Shown in pieces: positions 16,574-25,442 of a DNA stretch of 64,000 nucleotides. The stretch spans positions 372,001 through 436,000 of the forward strand of contig NZ_NWSV01000004.1 in assembly GCF_002531935.1 (NCBI RefSeq), read 5' to 3'. The number at the start of each line of letters is the position of its first letter. Position 1 is the first letter of the stretch. This stretch comes from Rhizobium chutanense (GTDB taxonomy: Bacteria; Pseudomonadota; Alphaproteobacteria; Rhizobiales; Rhizobiaceae). Both the position numbers and the translations under genes were made by a program. Under the pieces are notes generated by a model. That model had not been told where the DNA came from. It did not search any database and was given only the letters and a program-made list of their open reading frames with translations.

Positions 16574-17433
16574 ACCGACACCTTCATCATCGAGCGCATC
16601 CAGAAGAAGCCGGTGGCATAGAGAATGGCGCCGACGATGGCGATGACGATGCCGATGGCGTTGCCGAACACCTTGTCGATCAGCTCCGGCTGGCCGAAGA
16701 TGATCATCAGGATCATGAACAGTGCGCCACCGTTGACGACGCGGAAGTTCATGCGCGCCTGCGACGACGAGGTGGTGATCTTCTGATCGAGCTTCCAGAT
16801 TTCCTTGAAGGATTTCGACATTTCCGTCAGCGGTTCGGAAATGTCGCCGCCCTGGCGGGCAAACAGGCCGAGCGCCGCGTCGACCATCTTGAAGTGCAGG
16901 CTCGGCACGGTGCGTCCGTGGCGGTCGAGCGCCTCGACGAGGCCGATGCCGAGCTTCTGTTCGCGGGCGATGCGCTCGAATTCACGCGAGGCCGGCATCT
17001 GGCCGGTATCGGCCACCGCATTGACGGCAACGGCGAGCGGCTTGCCGGTGCGCACCGCCGAGACGATCTGGTCGACCGCATAGGGAAGCTGCGATTCGAT
17101 CTGCAGCCAGCGGCGCTGCAGGAAATAGCGGATGATCGCCTTGGGCAGGAAGAAGGCGACCGGAATGGCGACGACGATGCCGACGATCGGCCCGAAGATC
17201 AGCGATATCAGAGCAAAGACGACCACCGCCGTGACGATGTAGGCGAGGATCATCGTATAGGGCGGCACGGCGTCGCGCCCGAAGACCTGGGCCGCTTCGC
17301 TGGCGAGCGCGATGTCGCGTTCGGTGGCGCGCAGGAGCGGCGCCGGCCAGCGCACCGGCGCGCCCCAGACCAGCAGCCCCGCCGTCACCGCGCCGAGGAC
17401 GACCGTAAAGATCTGCAGAATGCTGATATCCAT
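16570..17433 (-). CDS. tadB: TadB-type inner-membrane protein (T2SS-F domain)
   Basis: A 287-residue platform protein paired with TadC. Hydrophobic segments occur near residues 5-25, 58-95 and 225-280; the central cytoplasmic T2SSF region includes LQIESQLPYAVDQIVSAVRT and FARQGGDISEPL. TadB normally interacts with the TadA ATPase. The gene begins 62 bases after the ATPase stop, across an inverted repeat; this is the only real gap in this part of the operon. Confidence 0.88.
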   Translation of the reverse strand: MDISILQIFTVVLGAVTAGLLVWGAPVRWPAPLLRATERDIALASEAAQVFGRDAVPPYTMILAYIVTAVVVFALISLIFGPIVGIVVAIPVAFFLPKAIIRYFLQRRWLQIESQLPYAVDQIVSAVRTGKPLAVAVNAVADTGQMPASREFERIAREQKLGIGLVEALDRHGRTVPSLHFKMVDAALGLFARQGGDISEPLTEMSKSFKEIWKLDQKITTSSSQARMNFRVVNGGALFMILMIIFGQPELIDKVFGNAIGIVIAIVGAILYATGFFWMRSMMKVSV

Positions 17434-17459
17434 GGCTTCCCCCTAAAAACAAAAGCTTG

Positions 17460-17496
17460 GAGCGGTTCTGCGCTTCCGCGAAAACCTGAACCGCTC
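17460..17496. repeat. Rhizobial intergenic palindrome between cpaF and tadB
   Basis: GAGCGGTTC and GAACCGCTC form a 9-bp inverted repeat around a 19-base spacer rich in CGCTTCCGCG. Similar elements are scattered between genes in Rhizobium. Here it sits inside an operon, abutting the ATPase stop codon, and could act as an mRNA-stabilising or attenuating hairpin. Confidence 0.6.
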
Positions 17497-19394
17497 TAGA
17501 CGAACATATCGAGTTTTTCGATTTCACCGTCTTCGCCGAACTCGACGAGCTCGGCGACGAAGCTCGGCAGGTAACCGGTGAAGGCATGCACCGCCTGGCC
17601 GCCGGCGCGGCCGACCAGGTGGAAGATCGGCTCGACGATGACGAGGCCGGTATCCGGATCGATGCCGATCACCTCTGATATTTCGGTGACGGCGCGCCGG
17701 CCGCTTTCCAGGCGGTTGAGCTGCACGACGAGTTCGACAGCGGCGACGATCTGCTGGCGGATCGCCATCACCGGCAGCGAACTCTGGCCCTGCAGCACCA
17801 TCACCTCCAGCCGGGTCATCATGTCCTGCGGCGTGTTGGCATGCGCCGTCGTCATCGAGCCGGCATGGCCGGTGTTCATCGCCTGCAGCATGTCGATCGC
17901 CTCCGCACCGCGGCACTCGCCGACGATGATGCGGTCGGGGCGCATGCGCAGCGCGTTGCGCACCAGGTCGCGGATGGTGACGCTGGTTTCGGATTCCGCC
18001 GTCTTCGGCCGCGATTGCAGATAGACGACATGGATGCCGTCGAGCTGCAGCTCGGACGTATCCTCGACGGCAACGACGCGCTCGCCGATCGGGATGAACT
18101 GCGACAGGCTGTTCAGGAGCGTCGTCTTGCCCGAGCCGGTGCCGCCCGAGACGACGATATTCTTGCGGGCGCGCACCGCCGCCTCGAGGAAGGCGCGCAT
18201 CGGTTCGCTGAGCGCCCCTGCCGTCACCAGTTTGCTGATGTCGAGCCGCGACTTGCCGCCGAACTTGCGGATGGTGAGACAAGCGCCCTTGACCGCCAGC
18301 GGCGGAATGACGGCGTTGACGCGCGAACCGTCCGGCATGCGGAAGTCGGCCATCGCCTCGCTCTCGTTGATCGAGCGGTTGGAATCGACGGCGATGCGCT
18401 CGATCACCTTCATCAGCTGCCGCTCATTGGCAAAGGCGAAGGGATAGCGTTCCAGCAGGCCGAATTTTTCGACGTAGATCTCGTCATAACGGGTCACCAT
18501 GATTTCCGAGATGACGTCGAGATCCATCAGCTCCGAGATTGTCCCCCAGCGATACATCAGCTCCTCGATATTCGAGCGCAGGTGCATATGGGCGATCTCG
18601 TAGCGGTCGCCGGCATTGAAGAGCGCCTGGCGGGACTGGAAGGCGGCGCTGAACCGCGTGTCGAGCTGGGCGAAATCCGAACGGGTGGATTCGAAATTCA
18701 GCTTCAGCTGCAGCGCCGAGATCAGCGCCTTGCCGACATCGAAGAGGCGGCGGTTGTCCTGCTCCTCGCGCGCGAGGCTTGCCGCATTCGACGCGGCGTC
18801 GCGCCGGCCGGTGCGGGCGATGCGTTTGGCGAGCCAGCGGTAGACGGCGTTCTTGATGACGAGGATGACGAGATCCTGGGGTGCGGCATCCAGCGCCTCC
18901 TTGATGAACATGTCGAGCCGCTCGCGGATGCGGTTTCGCGTGTCCTCGCGGCCGAAATCGGAGGATTTCACCAGCCGGTCATATTGCGTGTCCTTTAGCA
19001 ATCGCTCATGGATCTCCATCTGCAACGCCAGCACCCGCTCCTGGTCCGGAAACTGCGTCACCGCTTCCTGAGCCGCCGCCGGCTCGACCAGCTCGATCGT
19101 GACATTCGGCACCCAGATCGACATGCCGGCCGAGACCGCCACCGGCGTGCCGGCCCTGAGCGGCTGGTCGTCGAGGCGCGTCGGATTGCGGCCATGATGC
19201 TGCACCGACCAGCCCTGGCCGGACTTGCGCAGCACGAATTGCGGCGAGGAGACATGGCTGCCGCGCAGCCGCACGACGCCGGCGCCGGCCGGCAGCGAAA
19301 GCGTGCTGCTTTCGCCGACGAAATAGGTCTCGTTCGAAGAAAGCGGGATCACCTCCCGCCCGCTGCCGTCCTCATAGGAAATCTTCAACAGCAT
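17496..19394 (-). CDS. cpaF: FHA-CpaF fusion ATPase (TadA-type)
   Basis: A 632-residue secretion ATPase. Unlike standard CpaF (about 450-500 residues) it carries an extra N-terminal FHA-like domain of about 105 residues (RLRGSHVSSPQFVLRKSG, then RNPTRLDDQPL), followed by the usual helical segment and the VirB11/GspE-type ATPase. Walker A is SGGTGSGKTTLLNSL (about residue 405), the Asp box and Walker B-like stretch is RMRPDRIIVGECRGAE, and the His box is AMNTGHAGSMTTAHAN. It powers pilus assembly from the cytoplasm. Together with the terminal FHA-TM gene it means two FHA proteins act in one machine, pointing to phospho-regulation. Confidence 0.88.
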   Translation of the reverse strand: MLLKISYEDGSGREVIPLSSNETYFVGESSTLSLPAGAGVVRLRGSHVSSPQFVLRKSGQGWSVQHHGRNPTRLDDQPLRAGTPVAVSAGMSIWVPNVTIELVEPAAAQEAVTQFPDQERVLALQMEIHERLLKDTQYDRLVKSSDFGREDTRNRIRERLDMFIKEALDAAPQDLVILVIKNAVYRWLAKRIARTGRRDAASNAASLAREEQDNRRLFDVGKALISALQLKLNFESTRSDFAQLDTRFSAAFQSRQALFNAGDRYEIAHMHLRSNIEELMYRWGTISELMDLDVISEIMVTRYDEIYVEKFGLLERYPFAFANERQLMKVIERIAVDSNRSINESEAMADFRMPDGSRVNAVIPPLAVKGACLTIRKFGGKSRLDISKLVTAGALSEPMRAFLEAAVRARKNIVVSGGTGSGKTTLLNSLSQFIPIGERVVAVEDTSELQLDGIHVVYLQSRPKTAESETSVTIRDLVRNALRMRPDRIIVGECRGAEAIDMLQAMNTGHAGSMTTAHANTPQDMMTRLEVMVLQGQSSLPVMAIRQQIVAAVELVVQLNRLESGRRAVTEISEVIGIDPDTGLVIVEPIFHLVGRAGGQAVHAFTGYLPSFVAELVEFGEDGEIEKLDMFV

Positions 19395-19414
19395 GGCTCA
19401 TTCCCCCGTGACGG

Positions 19415-20332
19415 TCACATGCGCGTCCAGTTGATGCTCGGCAGGTCCTCGACGGTATTGTCGGCCGGATTGCGCAGCACGAGGTTGAGGCTGCCGTTCG
19501 ATTGGCCGAGCGCAAAGATCAGCATCTCGGCCTCCGCCGGCGTCACTTCGACGGTGACGTTGTTGTAGGTGCTGTTGGCCTTGGTGACCGCGCCTTCCGC
19601 CGTCGTCGCCGCGCCGACGGCCAACACTTTGACATTCTGCAGGAAGGTGCGGGTGACGACGCGGGTGCGCGAGCTGATGCCGAGCTTATAATCCTGCGCC
19701 TTCTTGCGGTAGGCGTTGACGTCATTCTCGTCGGCGCCTGGATATTGGGTCAGATAGTTCTTCAGCATCTGCTCCACAGGCGAGGGCGGCTGGGCCGGAG
19801 CCGGCGGCTGCCCGGTCGCGGCGGGCGCCTGACCCGGCGCTCCAGGCTGGGTTGCGGCGGCCGGCGCCACCGGCTCGACCGGTTCGTCGACCGTGCCGAG
19901 GATATCGACATAGCTGCCCGGCTCGACGAAGTGGCCGACGGCCGCGGCGGCGTTGACGGGCAGGGTCAGCGCCCGTTTTCCGGGCGCGATCATCGTCGTC
20001 AGGCGCCCGCCGTCATTGTCGTCGAAATATTGGAAGAGCAGCACCGAGCCGGCCGGAATGTCGGCGGCAGCCGTCCGATCCTTCAGCCATTCCCGGTAGG
20101 CGCTCGCCGCCGGCACGGCGAGTTTGGCCAAGGCCCCGAAGCTTTCCGGCAGCATCACCGGTTCGGCGAGCATGTCGGGCGTAATCGCCTGTCCTCTCGT
20201 CACCTTGCGGTCGGGCTGGAGCCGCATGAAGGCATAGGCCACCTGCTCGTTCTTGACGCTCTCGGTCCAGAAGTAGAGCAGAACGCCGGTGATGAGCCCG
20301 ACGATGACAGCGGCAATGAGCTTCCAGTTCAT
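19415..20332 (-). CDS. cpaB: CpaB/RcpC-type pilus assembly protein (SAF domain)
   Basis: A 305-residue protein with one N-terminal transmembrane helix (KLIAAVIVGLITGVLLYFW) and a periplasmic SAF/RcpC region, recognisable by KVTRGQAITPDMLAEPV, GKRALTLPVNAAAAVGHFVE and PGSYVDILGT. A Pro/Ala-rich insert (about residues 160-195) interrupts the domain. The C-terminal part has VEVTPAEAEMLIFALGQSNG, a CpaB signature. In Caulobacter and Aggregatibacter this family aids secretin assembly or gating. No secretin is present in this cluster, which makes its partner uncertain. Confidence 0.87.
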   Translation of the reverse strand: MNWKLIAAVIVGLITGVLLYFWTESVKNEQVAYAFMRLQPDRKVTRGQAITPDMLAEPVMLPESFGALAKLAVPAASAYREWLKDRTAAADIPAGSVLLFQYFDDNDGGRLTTMIAPGKRALTLPVNAAAAVGHFVEPGSYVDILGTVDEPVEPVAPAAATQPGAPGQAPAATGQPPAPAQPPSPVEQMLKNYLTQYPGADENDVNAYRKKAQDYKLGISSRTRVVTRTFLQNVKVLAVGAATTAEGAVTKANSTYNNVTVEVTPAEAEMLIFALGQSNGSLNLVLRNPADNTVEDLPSINWTRM

Positions 20333-21255
20333 GGTGTTATTCCTTCGACGAAGGGTTGCCTGATTTGAATGACCTCGACGGTCCGGCCGTCGGCCTTGCT
20401 GCTGGTGTAGAGAATATTGGCCTCGACGCTGCCGCGCCGGCCGTAAAGGGCAATCACCCTGCCGCGCTGGGCCGGCGGTGTCTCGATGGTGAAACCGTCG
20501 CGCGTCAACAGGTCGGCGCGCTGATCCGACCAGCGCACGGCAGACAGTGTGCCTTTCGAGACGACGGTGCGCGAGGTGTGGCCCTTGTCGCGATCGCCGA
20601 TATCGCTCAGCACCTCGACGCCGGCCGGCGGACGCAGCGACATCGGCAGCTTGCCGGCATCGGCCGGCGCCGCGAAGGCCGGCAGCGTCGAAGCGACATC
20701 GTCGAAGCGGCTCATCAGCACCTCGGTGACAGGCGCATCGGCGGGTCGGCGGATCATGATCGAGACGCCTGGGATCGGCGCTCTTGCCGACGGATTGGCG
20801 GGGTCCTGCCGTTTGAGATAATCGAGCGCCGCCTCACCATCGCCGTCGAAGAACCGCACCACCACGGCGAGATCGTCGCGGATGCGGCTGACCTTCGGGA
20901 CGATCAGCATATTGGCGGCGATGACGGCGGTCAGTTCCTGCCTGTCGCTGCTTTTCGGTAGGGCGGGCCTTGTATTGGCGGCCAGCACCCGCAGCCATTC
21001 GTCGGTGATATCGGAAATGCTGCGGTCGCTCTGATAGGGCGTGAACTCCAGCGGCTGGCCGTTGATGACAAGATCGCGCGGCGCCCGTTCCGACGCGCCG
21101 AGGATACCGGCCAGCATCGAATTCAGCGTCGCCCGGGAGTCCTTGTAGACCTCGGCGCGGCCGGGTGTGACTACAGCGACGGCGAGCCCGATGACGAGCG
21201 CCAAGCCAGCGAAACGGCCGGCGAAACGGAAGGAGATGCGCGCGCCCTGTCTCAT
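20329..21255 (-). CDS. Exported protein of Tad-like locus, unknown
   Basis: A 308-residue protein with an N-terminal signal peptide (FAGLALVIGLAVAVVTPGRAE, cleavage near residue 34) and no further membrane segment. I do not recognise the mature domain; it has a mixed alpha/beta pattern with segments such as GVSIMIRRPADAPVTEVL and ILYTSSKADGRTVEVIQIRQ. It overlaps cpaB by four bases at its 3' end and the TadE-like gene by four bases at its 5' end, so it is an integral member of the operon. Its position would suit a periplasmic pilus-assembly factor, perhaps replacing a missing component. Confidence 0.7.
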   Translation of the reverse strand: MRQGARISFRFAGRFAGLALVIGLAVAVVTPGRAEVYKDSRATLNSMLAGILGASERAPRDLVINGQPLEFTPYQSDRSISDITDEWLRVLAANTRPALPKSSDRQELTAVIAANMLIVPKVSRIRDDLAVVVRFFDGDGEAALDYLKRQDPANPSARAPIPGVSIMIRRPADAPVTEVLMSRFDDVASTLPAFAAPADAGKLPMSLRPPAGVEVLSDIGDRDKGHTSRTVVSKGTLSAVRWSDQRADLLTRDGFTIETPPAQRGRVIALYGRRGSVEANILYTSSKADGRTVEVIQIRQPFVEGITP

Positions 21256-21866
21256 CTATTCGCTCCCGGAAAGACGCCGTCGAAGAGATCGCCGGAATCG
21301 TCGGCCACGTCGCGGATTTCTCGCCGCAGCGTCGGATCGTAGCCCCGGCTCGTGACGTCGTTGTTGTGCGAGGCAAACAGCGTCGCGTCATCCACCGTGA
21401 ACGCGTCCTTCCAACGCAGGCTCCGGATCGTATCGAGATCGTCGGAATCCCTGAATTTGTAGACGCGGTCGGCGGTCGCGGTGACCAGCTGCGGCTTTTC
21501 ATTGGCGAGGTCGCCGACCATATCGCCGAAGTCGCGGCCGTCGCTCTTCAGCGTGTTCTGCACGTCGTCCCAGACAAAGCTGCGCTGCGGGTCGCCGTCG
21601 CCTTCATGCGACGGCGTGCGCGAGCAGCTCATGGCGTCGCGTCCCGGCAGGGCCGGGAGCGGGAAGACGTTCGAGAAGTCGGAGGTGCAGTTGAGCCCGT
21701 TCGCCTCGGCGAAGGCGGCGTTGCGCATGGCGAGCATGGTGCCCACCTTCTTGGTGGAAATCCTGTTCGCATGGATCATGAAAATCACGATCAGCAGGAT
21801 GACCGGTGCGGCGAGCACGAATTCGATCGAGGCAAGCCCGCGCCGGTCGCGGTGCAGCCGCATCAT
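21252..21866 (-). CDS. TadE-like pseudopilin
   Basis: A 204-residue protein starting MMRLHRDRRGLASIEFVLAA. The basic leader ending in Gly, followed by a hydrophobic segment with Glu at position +5 (Gly then LASIE), is the class IV prepilin signature processed by TadV/CpaA. The body is hydrophilic with two cysteines (NGLNCTSD and AMSCSRTP). TadE-type minor pilins are thought to prime the pilus. The same leader style, LHRDxRG, recurs in the large TadG-like protein and in Flp here. The upstream frame is open but lacks start support. Confidence 0.83.
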   Translation of the reverse strand: MMRLHRDRRGLASIEFVLAAPVILLIVIFMIHANRISTKKVGTMLAMRNAAFAEANGLNCTSDFSNVFPLPALPGRDAMSCSRTPSHEGDGDPQRSFVWDDVQNTLKSDGRDFGDMVGDLANEKPQLVTATADRVYKFRDSDDLDTIRSLRWKDAFTVDDATLFASHNNDVTSRGYDPTLRREIRDVADDSGDLFDGVFPGANR

Positions 21867-21897
21867 GAGGCCGCCGGCCGGAGCGCTGCCCCGAGCC

Positions 21898-23541
21898 TCA
21901 GTGGGTGTTGACGGCAGCCCAGGCATTGGCTCCTCCCTGGTCGAAGACGCGGGTCAGGCCGGTGAAACTGTCGGCCGCCGGGCTCTGCTTGATGGTGTTC
22001 GAAACCTGGCCGATATCGTCGGCAAGTGTCGCGGGCGCCAGCGATGCGAGCCAGTCCTGGGTGTAGAGATCGAAGGCCGTGTAATTGTGCACCCAGCTCT
22101 GCGCGAGCGCATAGGCGGACGGCGTCCTGTCCTTGAAGATGCGGATCTGCAGCCTGGCGCGCGGGGCGCGGGAGACGATCGCCAGCGTCTGGTAGTCGTC
22201 GAGCTGCTCGCCGCCAAAGGGCGTGAAATTGAAGGGGATGCGTCCTTTCAGCCAGTAGGGCTTGGGTAAGGAAATGACGGGCAGGGGAGCACCGGCCACG
22301 GAAATCGCGCCGCCGGCCGGCCCGCAGACCTGGTTCCAGATCATGTCGAACTTGCGGGTAAAGTCGTTCTTGTCCTTCGTCTGCGAGTCCGAGTAGCGCG
22401 GCGGCACGTCGATCGGCAGCTGGAACGGGTTGGTGATGCCGAAGCCGACGCCGAAGACTTTGTCGGCGATCCAGAAGCTGGCATCGAGCGCCAGTTCCTG
22501 CCACCAGCTGAGATCGCCGGCATATTGTTCGACAATCGCCTTGAACGGCACCTTGCTCAGATAGGCCGGGCCGAAGGCTTCGTAGAAGATGTAGAAGTTC
22601 ACCAGCGCATTGTCGATGCCGCTCTTGTGGTTGACCCAGTCGCGGATATGGCTGCCGTCGACGCCGCCTGCGGTCAACGGGCCCTTGCCGTTGGGGAAGC
22701 CGCGGTTGGCAAATTCGCCGCGCATGAGGAGCGGGTCCTGCCCCTGAGTGCCATAGGACATGGCAAGGCACATTTCGGTATAGGCCGCAGCGGGATTGAT
22801 GCCGTCGCGATCGACCGGCAAGTTGCCGCCGGCGCCTTCTCCAGCCTGGCCGCAGTTTTCGCACGGCGGATGAAACACGACGTGGTCCGATTTGTTGAGG
22901 CGCACCAGATGCAGGGCCTCGTTGCCGACACGCTCAGGGAAGCTCTCGACGAGGTAGTCGTTGAGATCGTTCATGCCGTCGATAATGTCGCTGGACTTCA
23001 CGATGAGGCCCCAGGGATCATAATCGATCTGTGCTTTTACCGTATAGGCAATCGCCAGGCTGGCTTCCGTTGCCCGAAACCCCTGAAACGCCAGGCAAGC
23101 GCCGTAGATGATGCCGCCGACGATCGGAACCTTCTGCCAGCCCGGGCAATAGGGCATCGGCGGCATCGGCGGCAGCAACGAGGCCGGTCCGAAACCTTCG
23201 GTGAAAGAGTATTCGGCGAGTTTCGCCAGGATGGCGGTCGAGCGCAGGGCCAGTTCCGCAGTGGTCAGCTGGAAGGCGACCGAGGTCGCCATGACGACGG
23301 TTGCCTGCGAGGAGGCGACATTGTTCATCGCCATGATGTTGAGATAGCGCGCTTCCCAGTCGGCATGGACGAGCGCGGCGGCGTCGGCGGTATCCTGCGT
23401 GCGCTGCTTGTCGTAGATCATCTGTCCCGTGTTCAGGATCCAGACGATCATCAGGGCGAGCGCGATCGTCATGTAGAGGATGATCGGCGACAGGAAGCCG
23501 CGTTCGTCGCGGTGCAGGCGCTTGATGAGGGTCGGTGTCAT
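21898..23541 (-). CDS. TadG-like large pilus-associated protein
   Basis: A 547-residue protein starting MTPTLIKRLHRDERGFLSPI, a TadG/Flp-type leader with a Gly cleavage point followed by a transmembrane segment (LYMTIALALMIVWILNTG). The region right after it (QRTQDTADAAALVHADWEAR) is a clear TadG signature. The long periplasmic part holds a Cys pair (HPPCENCGQAGEGAGG) and is rich in Trp and Pro. It may be a tip or anchoring subunit. The reading frame continues upstream but overlaps the next gene; the ATG used coincides with a four-base overlap to that gene. Confidence 0.82.
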   Translation of the reverse strand: MTPTLIKRLHRDERGFLSPIILYMTIALALMIVWILNTGQMIYDKQRTQDTADAAALVHADWEARYLNIMAMNNVASSQATVVMATSVAFQLTTAELALRSTAILAKLAEYSFTEGFGPASLLPPMPPMPYCPGWQKVPIVGGIIYGACLAFQGFRATEASLAIAYTVKAQIDYDPWGLIVKSSDIIDGMNDLNDYLVESFPERVGNEALHLVRLNKSDHVVFHPPCENCGQAGEGAGGNLPVDRDGINPAAAYTEMCLAMSYGTQGQDPLLMRGEFANRGFPNGKGPLTAGGVDGSHIRDWVNHKSGIDNALVNFYIFYEAFGPAYLSKVPFKAIVEQYAGDLSWWQELALDASFWIADKVFGVGFGITNPFQLPIDVPPRYSDSQTKDKNDFTRKFDMIWNQVCGPAGGAISVAGAPLPVISLPKPYWLKGRIPFNFTPFGGEQLDDYQTLAIVSRAPRARLQIRIFKDRTPSAYALAQSWVHNYTAFDLYTQDWLASLAPATLADDIGQVSNTIKQSPAADSFTGLTRVFDQGGANAWAAVNTH

Positions 23542-24335
23542 AGCAGGTTCACCTCCGCCGTCGAAATCGTGTAGTAGCGGCCGTCCTTCCTCTGGCCGCG
23601 GGCAAAGACCCAGCCGGCATATTCGAGCAGCAGGAAGCGTGCTTCCACCTTGGCGGTCACGGGCACGTGCGGCGTGCGGTTGATGGCGGCATAGAGCGCC
23701 ATCGGGGCGCGGTCGACGGTGACCGTGACGTTCTGCGGATCGAACATGTAGCGGGCCTGGTTGCGCATCGCCCGCCAGTTCTTCGAAAGGCCGGAAGCAT
23801 CGGCAAGGGCTTTCAGCGCCTCTTCCGGCGGCTGGCAGGCGCCGACGCATTTCAGCTGGTCGTAGGGAGCGGCCGGGATCAGCGCCAGGCGGGCGGCAAG
23901 ATCGGCCTTGCCGGGGGCGGCATCGTCGTCGCAGGTCTTGGGGTCGATGATGCTGCGGATGGTGATCGGCAGGGCCGGGCAGAAATAGACGCGGGCGCTG
24001 CGGGCCGCCGCATAGGCGGCATAATGGGTGAAGAGGTGGTTTTTGGCGAGAATCGCGAACTGGAAGACCACGAACATGAAGAAGACGAAGACCGGCGTGA
24101 CCAGCACGAAATCCATCATCGTCGTGCTGCCCGAGCTATCGCCGTGCAGCTCCGATATCCGGCGCCGGCGGGCGGAAAGCCGCGGCAGCAGCAGCATCGA
24201 GGCGAAGAGCAGCAAGGCGATCGCAAAGGTACCGAGAAGAGCGCCATGATCCTGCGGGATCCAGAAGGTCCGCGAGTGCAGGATAGAACTCCAGAAGGCA
24301 CCGTCGAAAGTGGGGCGTTCGAGTTCGGGGCGCAT
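23538..24335 (-). CDS. TadE/TadG-like pseudopilin with two TM segments
   Basis: A 265-residue protein. The first hydrophobic segment (residues 30-50, ALLGTFAIALLLFASMLLL) is followed by a basic stretch (RLSARRRRISELHGDSSGST) and a second segment starting TTMMDFVLVTPVFVFFMFVV, which resembles the TadE helix. AAYAAARSARVYFCPAL after it is typical of TadE-family proteins. Further cysteines occur in PKTCDDD and KCVGACQPP. The ATG is preceded by GAGG at good spacing. It overlaps the large TadG-like gene by four bases. It may be a secondary assembly subunit. Confidence 0.78.
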   Translation of the reverse strand: MRPELERPTFDGAFWSSILHSRTFWIPQDHGALLGTFAIALLLFASMLLLPRLSARRRRISELHGDSSGSTTMMDFVLVTPVFVFFMFVVFQFAILAKNHLFTHYAAYAAARSARVYFCPALPITIRSIIDPKTCDDDAAPGKADLAARLALIPAAPYDQLKCVGACQPPEEALKALADASGLSKNWRAMRNQARYMFDPQNVTVTVDRAPMALYAAINRTPHVPVTAKVEARFLLLEYAGWVFARGQRKDGRYYTISTAEVNLL

Positions 24336-24340
24336 TGCCG

Positions 24341-24904
24341 TTACCTCACAAGGGCAAGAGGGGTGAAATCCGGTATGAACAGGCACCACAGAAGTCCGAG
24401 AGCGGCGGCAACGCCGAAGCGGACGGTATGATGGATTTCGCGTGGCTTCAGCACGGAAGCGGCATCGCGGAAACCGGCAGGCAGGAGCAGGGCGAACAGT
24501 CCGACTGTTCGGGCGAGCACGCTCCACTGAACCCGCCGCGCCATCGAGAAAACGGCGATCACGCCGCCGACCATCAGCGCTGCGAGGGTCACGTCGATGG
24601 CGGGCCAGAGGCCGAGAATGGCGCCGAGCGCCGCCATCAGTTTGACATCGCCGCCGCCGCAGCTTCCGGCTGCGAAGGCGATGACGAAGATCATGCCGGC
24701 CGCAATGAGGCCGGCAAAGGCTAGGCCGATCCCTGCCAGACCGCCGCCGGCCGCCGCCAGCACGAAGCCGGCAAGCAAGCAGGGATAGGTCACGGCGTTC
24801 GGGATGTGACCATGGCGGTGATCGAGCACCGCCGCGGTCATGGCGCAGGCGACGGCAAGAGCCGCCGCCGCAGGCATCTGGGTCAGATCGTAGGTCATGT
24901 CCAT
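24341..24904 (-). CDS. cpaA: Prepilin peptidase TadV/CpaA (A24 family)
   Basis: A 187-residue polytopic aspartyl protease that cleaves class IV prepilins. The two catalytic Asp sites are seen: DHRHGHIPNAVT near residue 27 and GGGDVKLMAALG near residue 85. It has about six hydrophobic segments and lacks the N-methyltransferase domain, as usual for the Tad branch. The start chosen is MDMTYDL; a longer form would run into the pilin gene. Probable substrates are the Flp-like pilin, the TadE-like protein and the TadG-like protein in this operon. Confidence 0.87.
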   Translation of the reverse strand: MDMTYDLTQMPAAAALAVACAMTAAVLDHRHGHIPNAVTYPCLLAGFVLAAAGGGLAGIGLAFAGLIAAGMIFVIAFAAGSCGGGDVKLMAALGAILGLWPAIDVTLAALMVGGVIAVFSMARRVQWSVLARTVGLFALLLPAGFRDAASVLKPREIHHTVRFGVAAALGLLWCLFIPDFTPLALVR

Positions 24905-24918
24905 GACACGGGACCCGC

Positions 24919-25122
24919 TTATTGACCCGGCTCGGGAATTCTCTCGGCATCCGAGAGCGCCGTGTTCTTTTCGTTGAACCATTCGCCGATCTGTTTGCCG
25001 AATGCGAGCAGGAGCAGCATCAGCGGAATGACGATCAGCGCGACGGCCAGGACGATTTGGGCCATGTCGCCGCGTTCGTCCTTGTGAAGTGCAATTGCGA
25101 GAGTCTTGAGTTTTCCAAACAT
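24919..25122 (-). CDS. Flp-type pilin with non-canonical +5 residue
   Basis: A 67-residue pilin-like peptide. The leader MFGKLKTLAIALHKDERG is followed by DMAQIVLAVALIVIPLMLLL and a short polar tail. The Gly cleavage point and the single hydrophobic helix fit Flp pilins, and its place as first gene of the Tad operon supports this. Canonical Flp has Glu at +5 and Tyr at +6; here +5 is Ile and +6 is Val, so either the helix packs differently or this is a Flp-derived minor subunit. A GAGGAA ribosome site lies upstream. The protein is also shorter in the tail than most TadE proteins. Confidence 0.75.
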   Translation of the reverse strand: MFGKLKTLAIALHKDERGDMAQIVLAVALIVIPLMLLLLAFGKQIGEWFNEKNTALSDAERIPEPGQ

Positions 25123-25184
25123 CTGCGTATTCCTCGTTCCTAGGTTTGTTTCGGATCGAAGACCTTGGTGAAGATAAAGCAAGA

Positions 25185-25198
25185 ATACGATATCGTAT
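25185..25198. promoter_or_regulatory. 14-bp perfect palindrome upstream of flp
   Basis: ATACGATATCGTAT is a perfect palindrome about 63 bases upstream of the flp start. A similar half-site (TACGATAG) occurs near 25498 on the other side of the region. It is a candidate operator for an unknown regulator controlling pilus expression. Confidence 0.45.
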
Positions 25199-25442
25199 CG
25201 AACCGGCACGTTGCTCGTTTCAATGATATTTTCTGCTTCGGTTTATCTTCCCCGGCGGCCAACGCTTGTTGAGCAACACCATTAAGACCCAAGAGTGCGC
25301 CCAAGGCCAGCCCTCCGTCAAGCAAACGAAACGAAGGGTTCCAATTGCCTTGGAGGTGTCTCTTGATGAAACGGAGTTGACGGCGGCATTTTCCAACTAA
25401 CCGCCTGAAGAAACTACAGTTTTACCTTGAATAGGAAACTGC

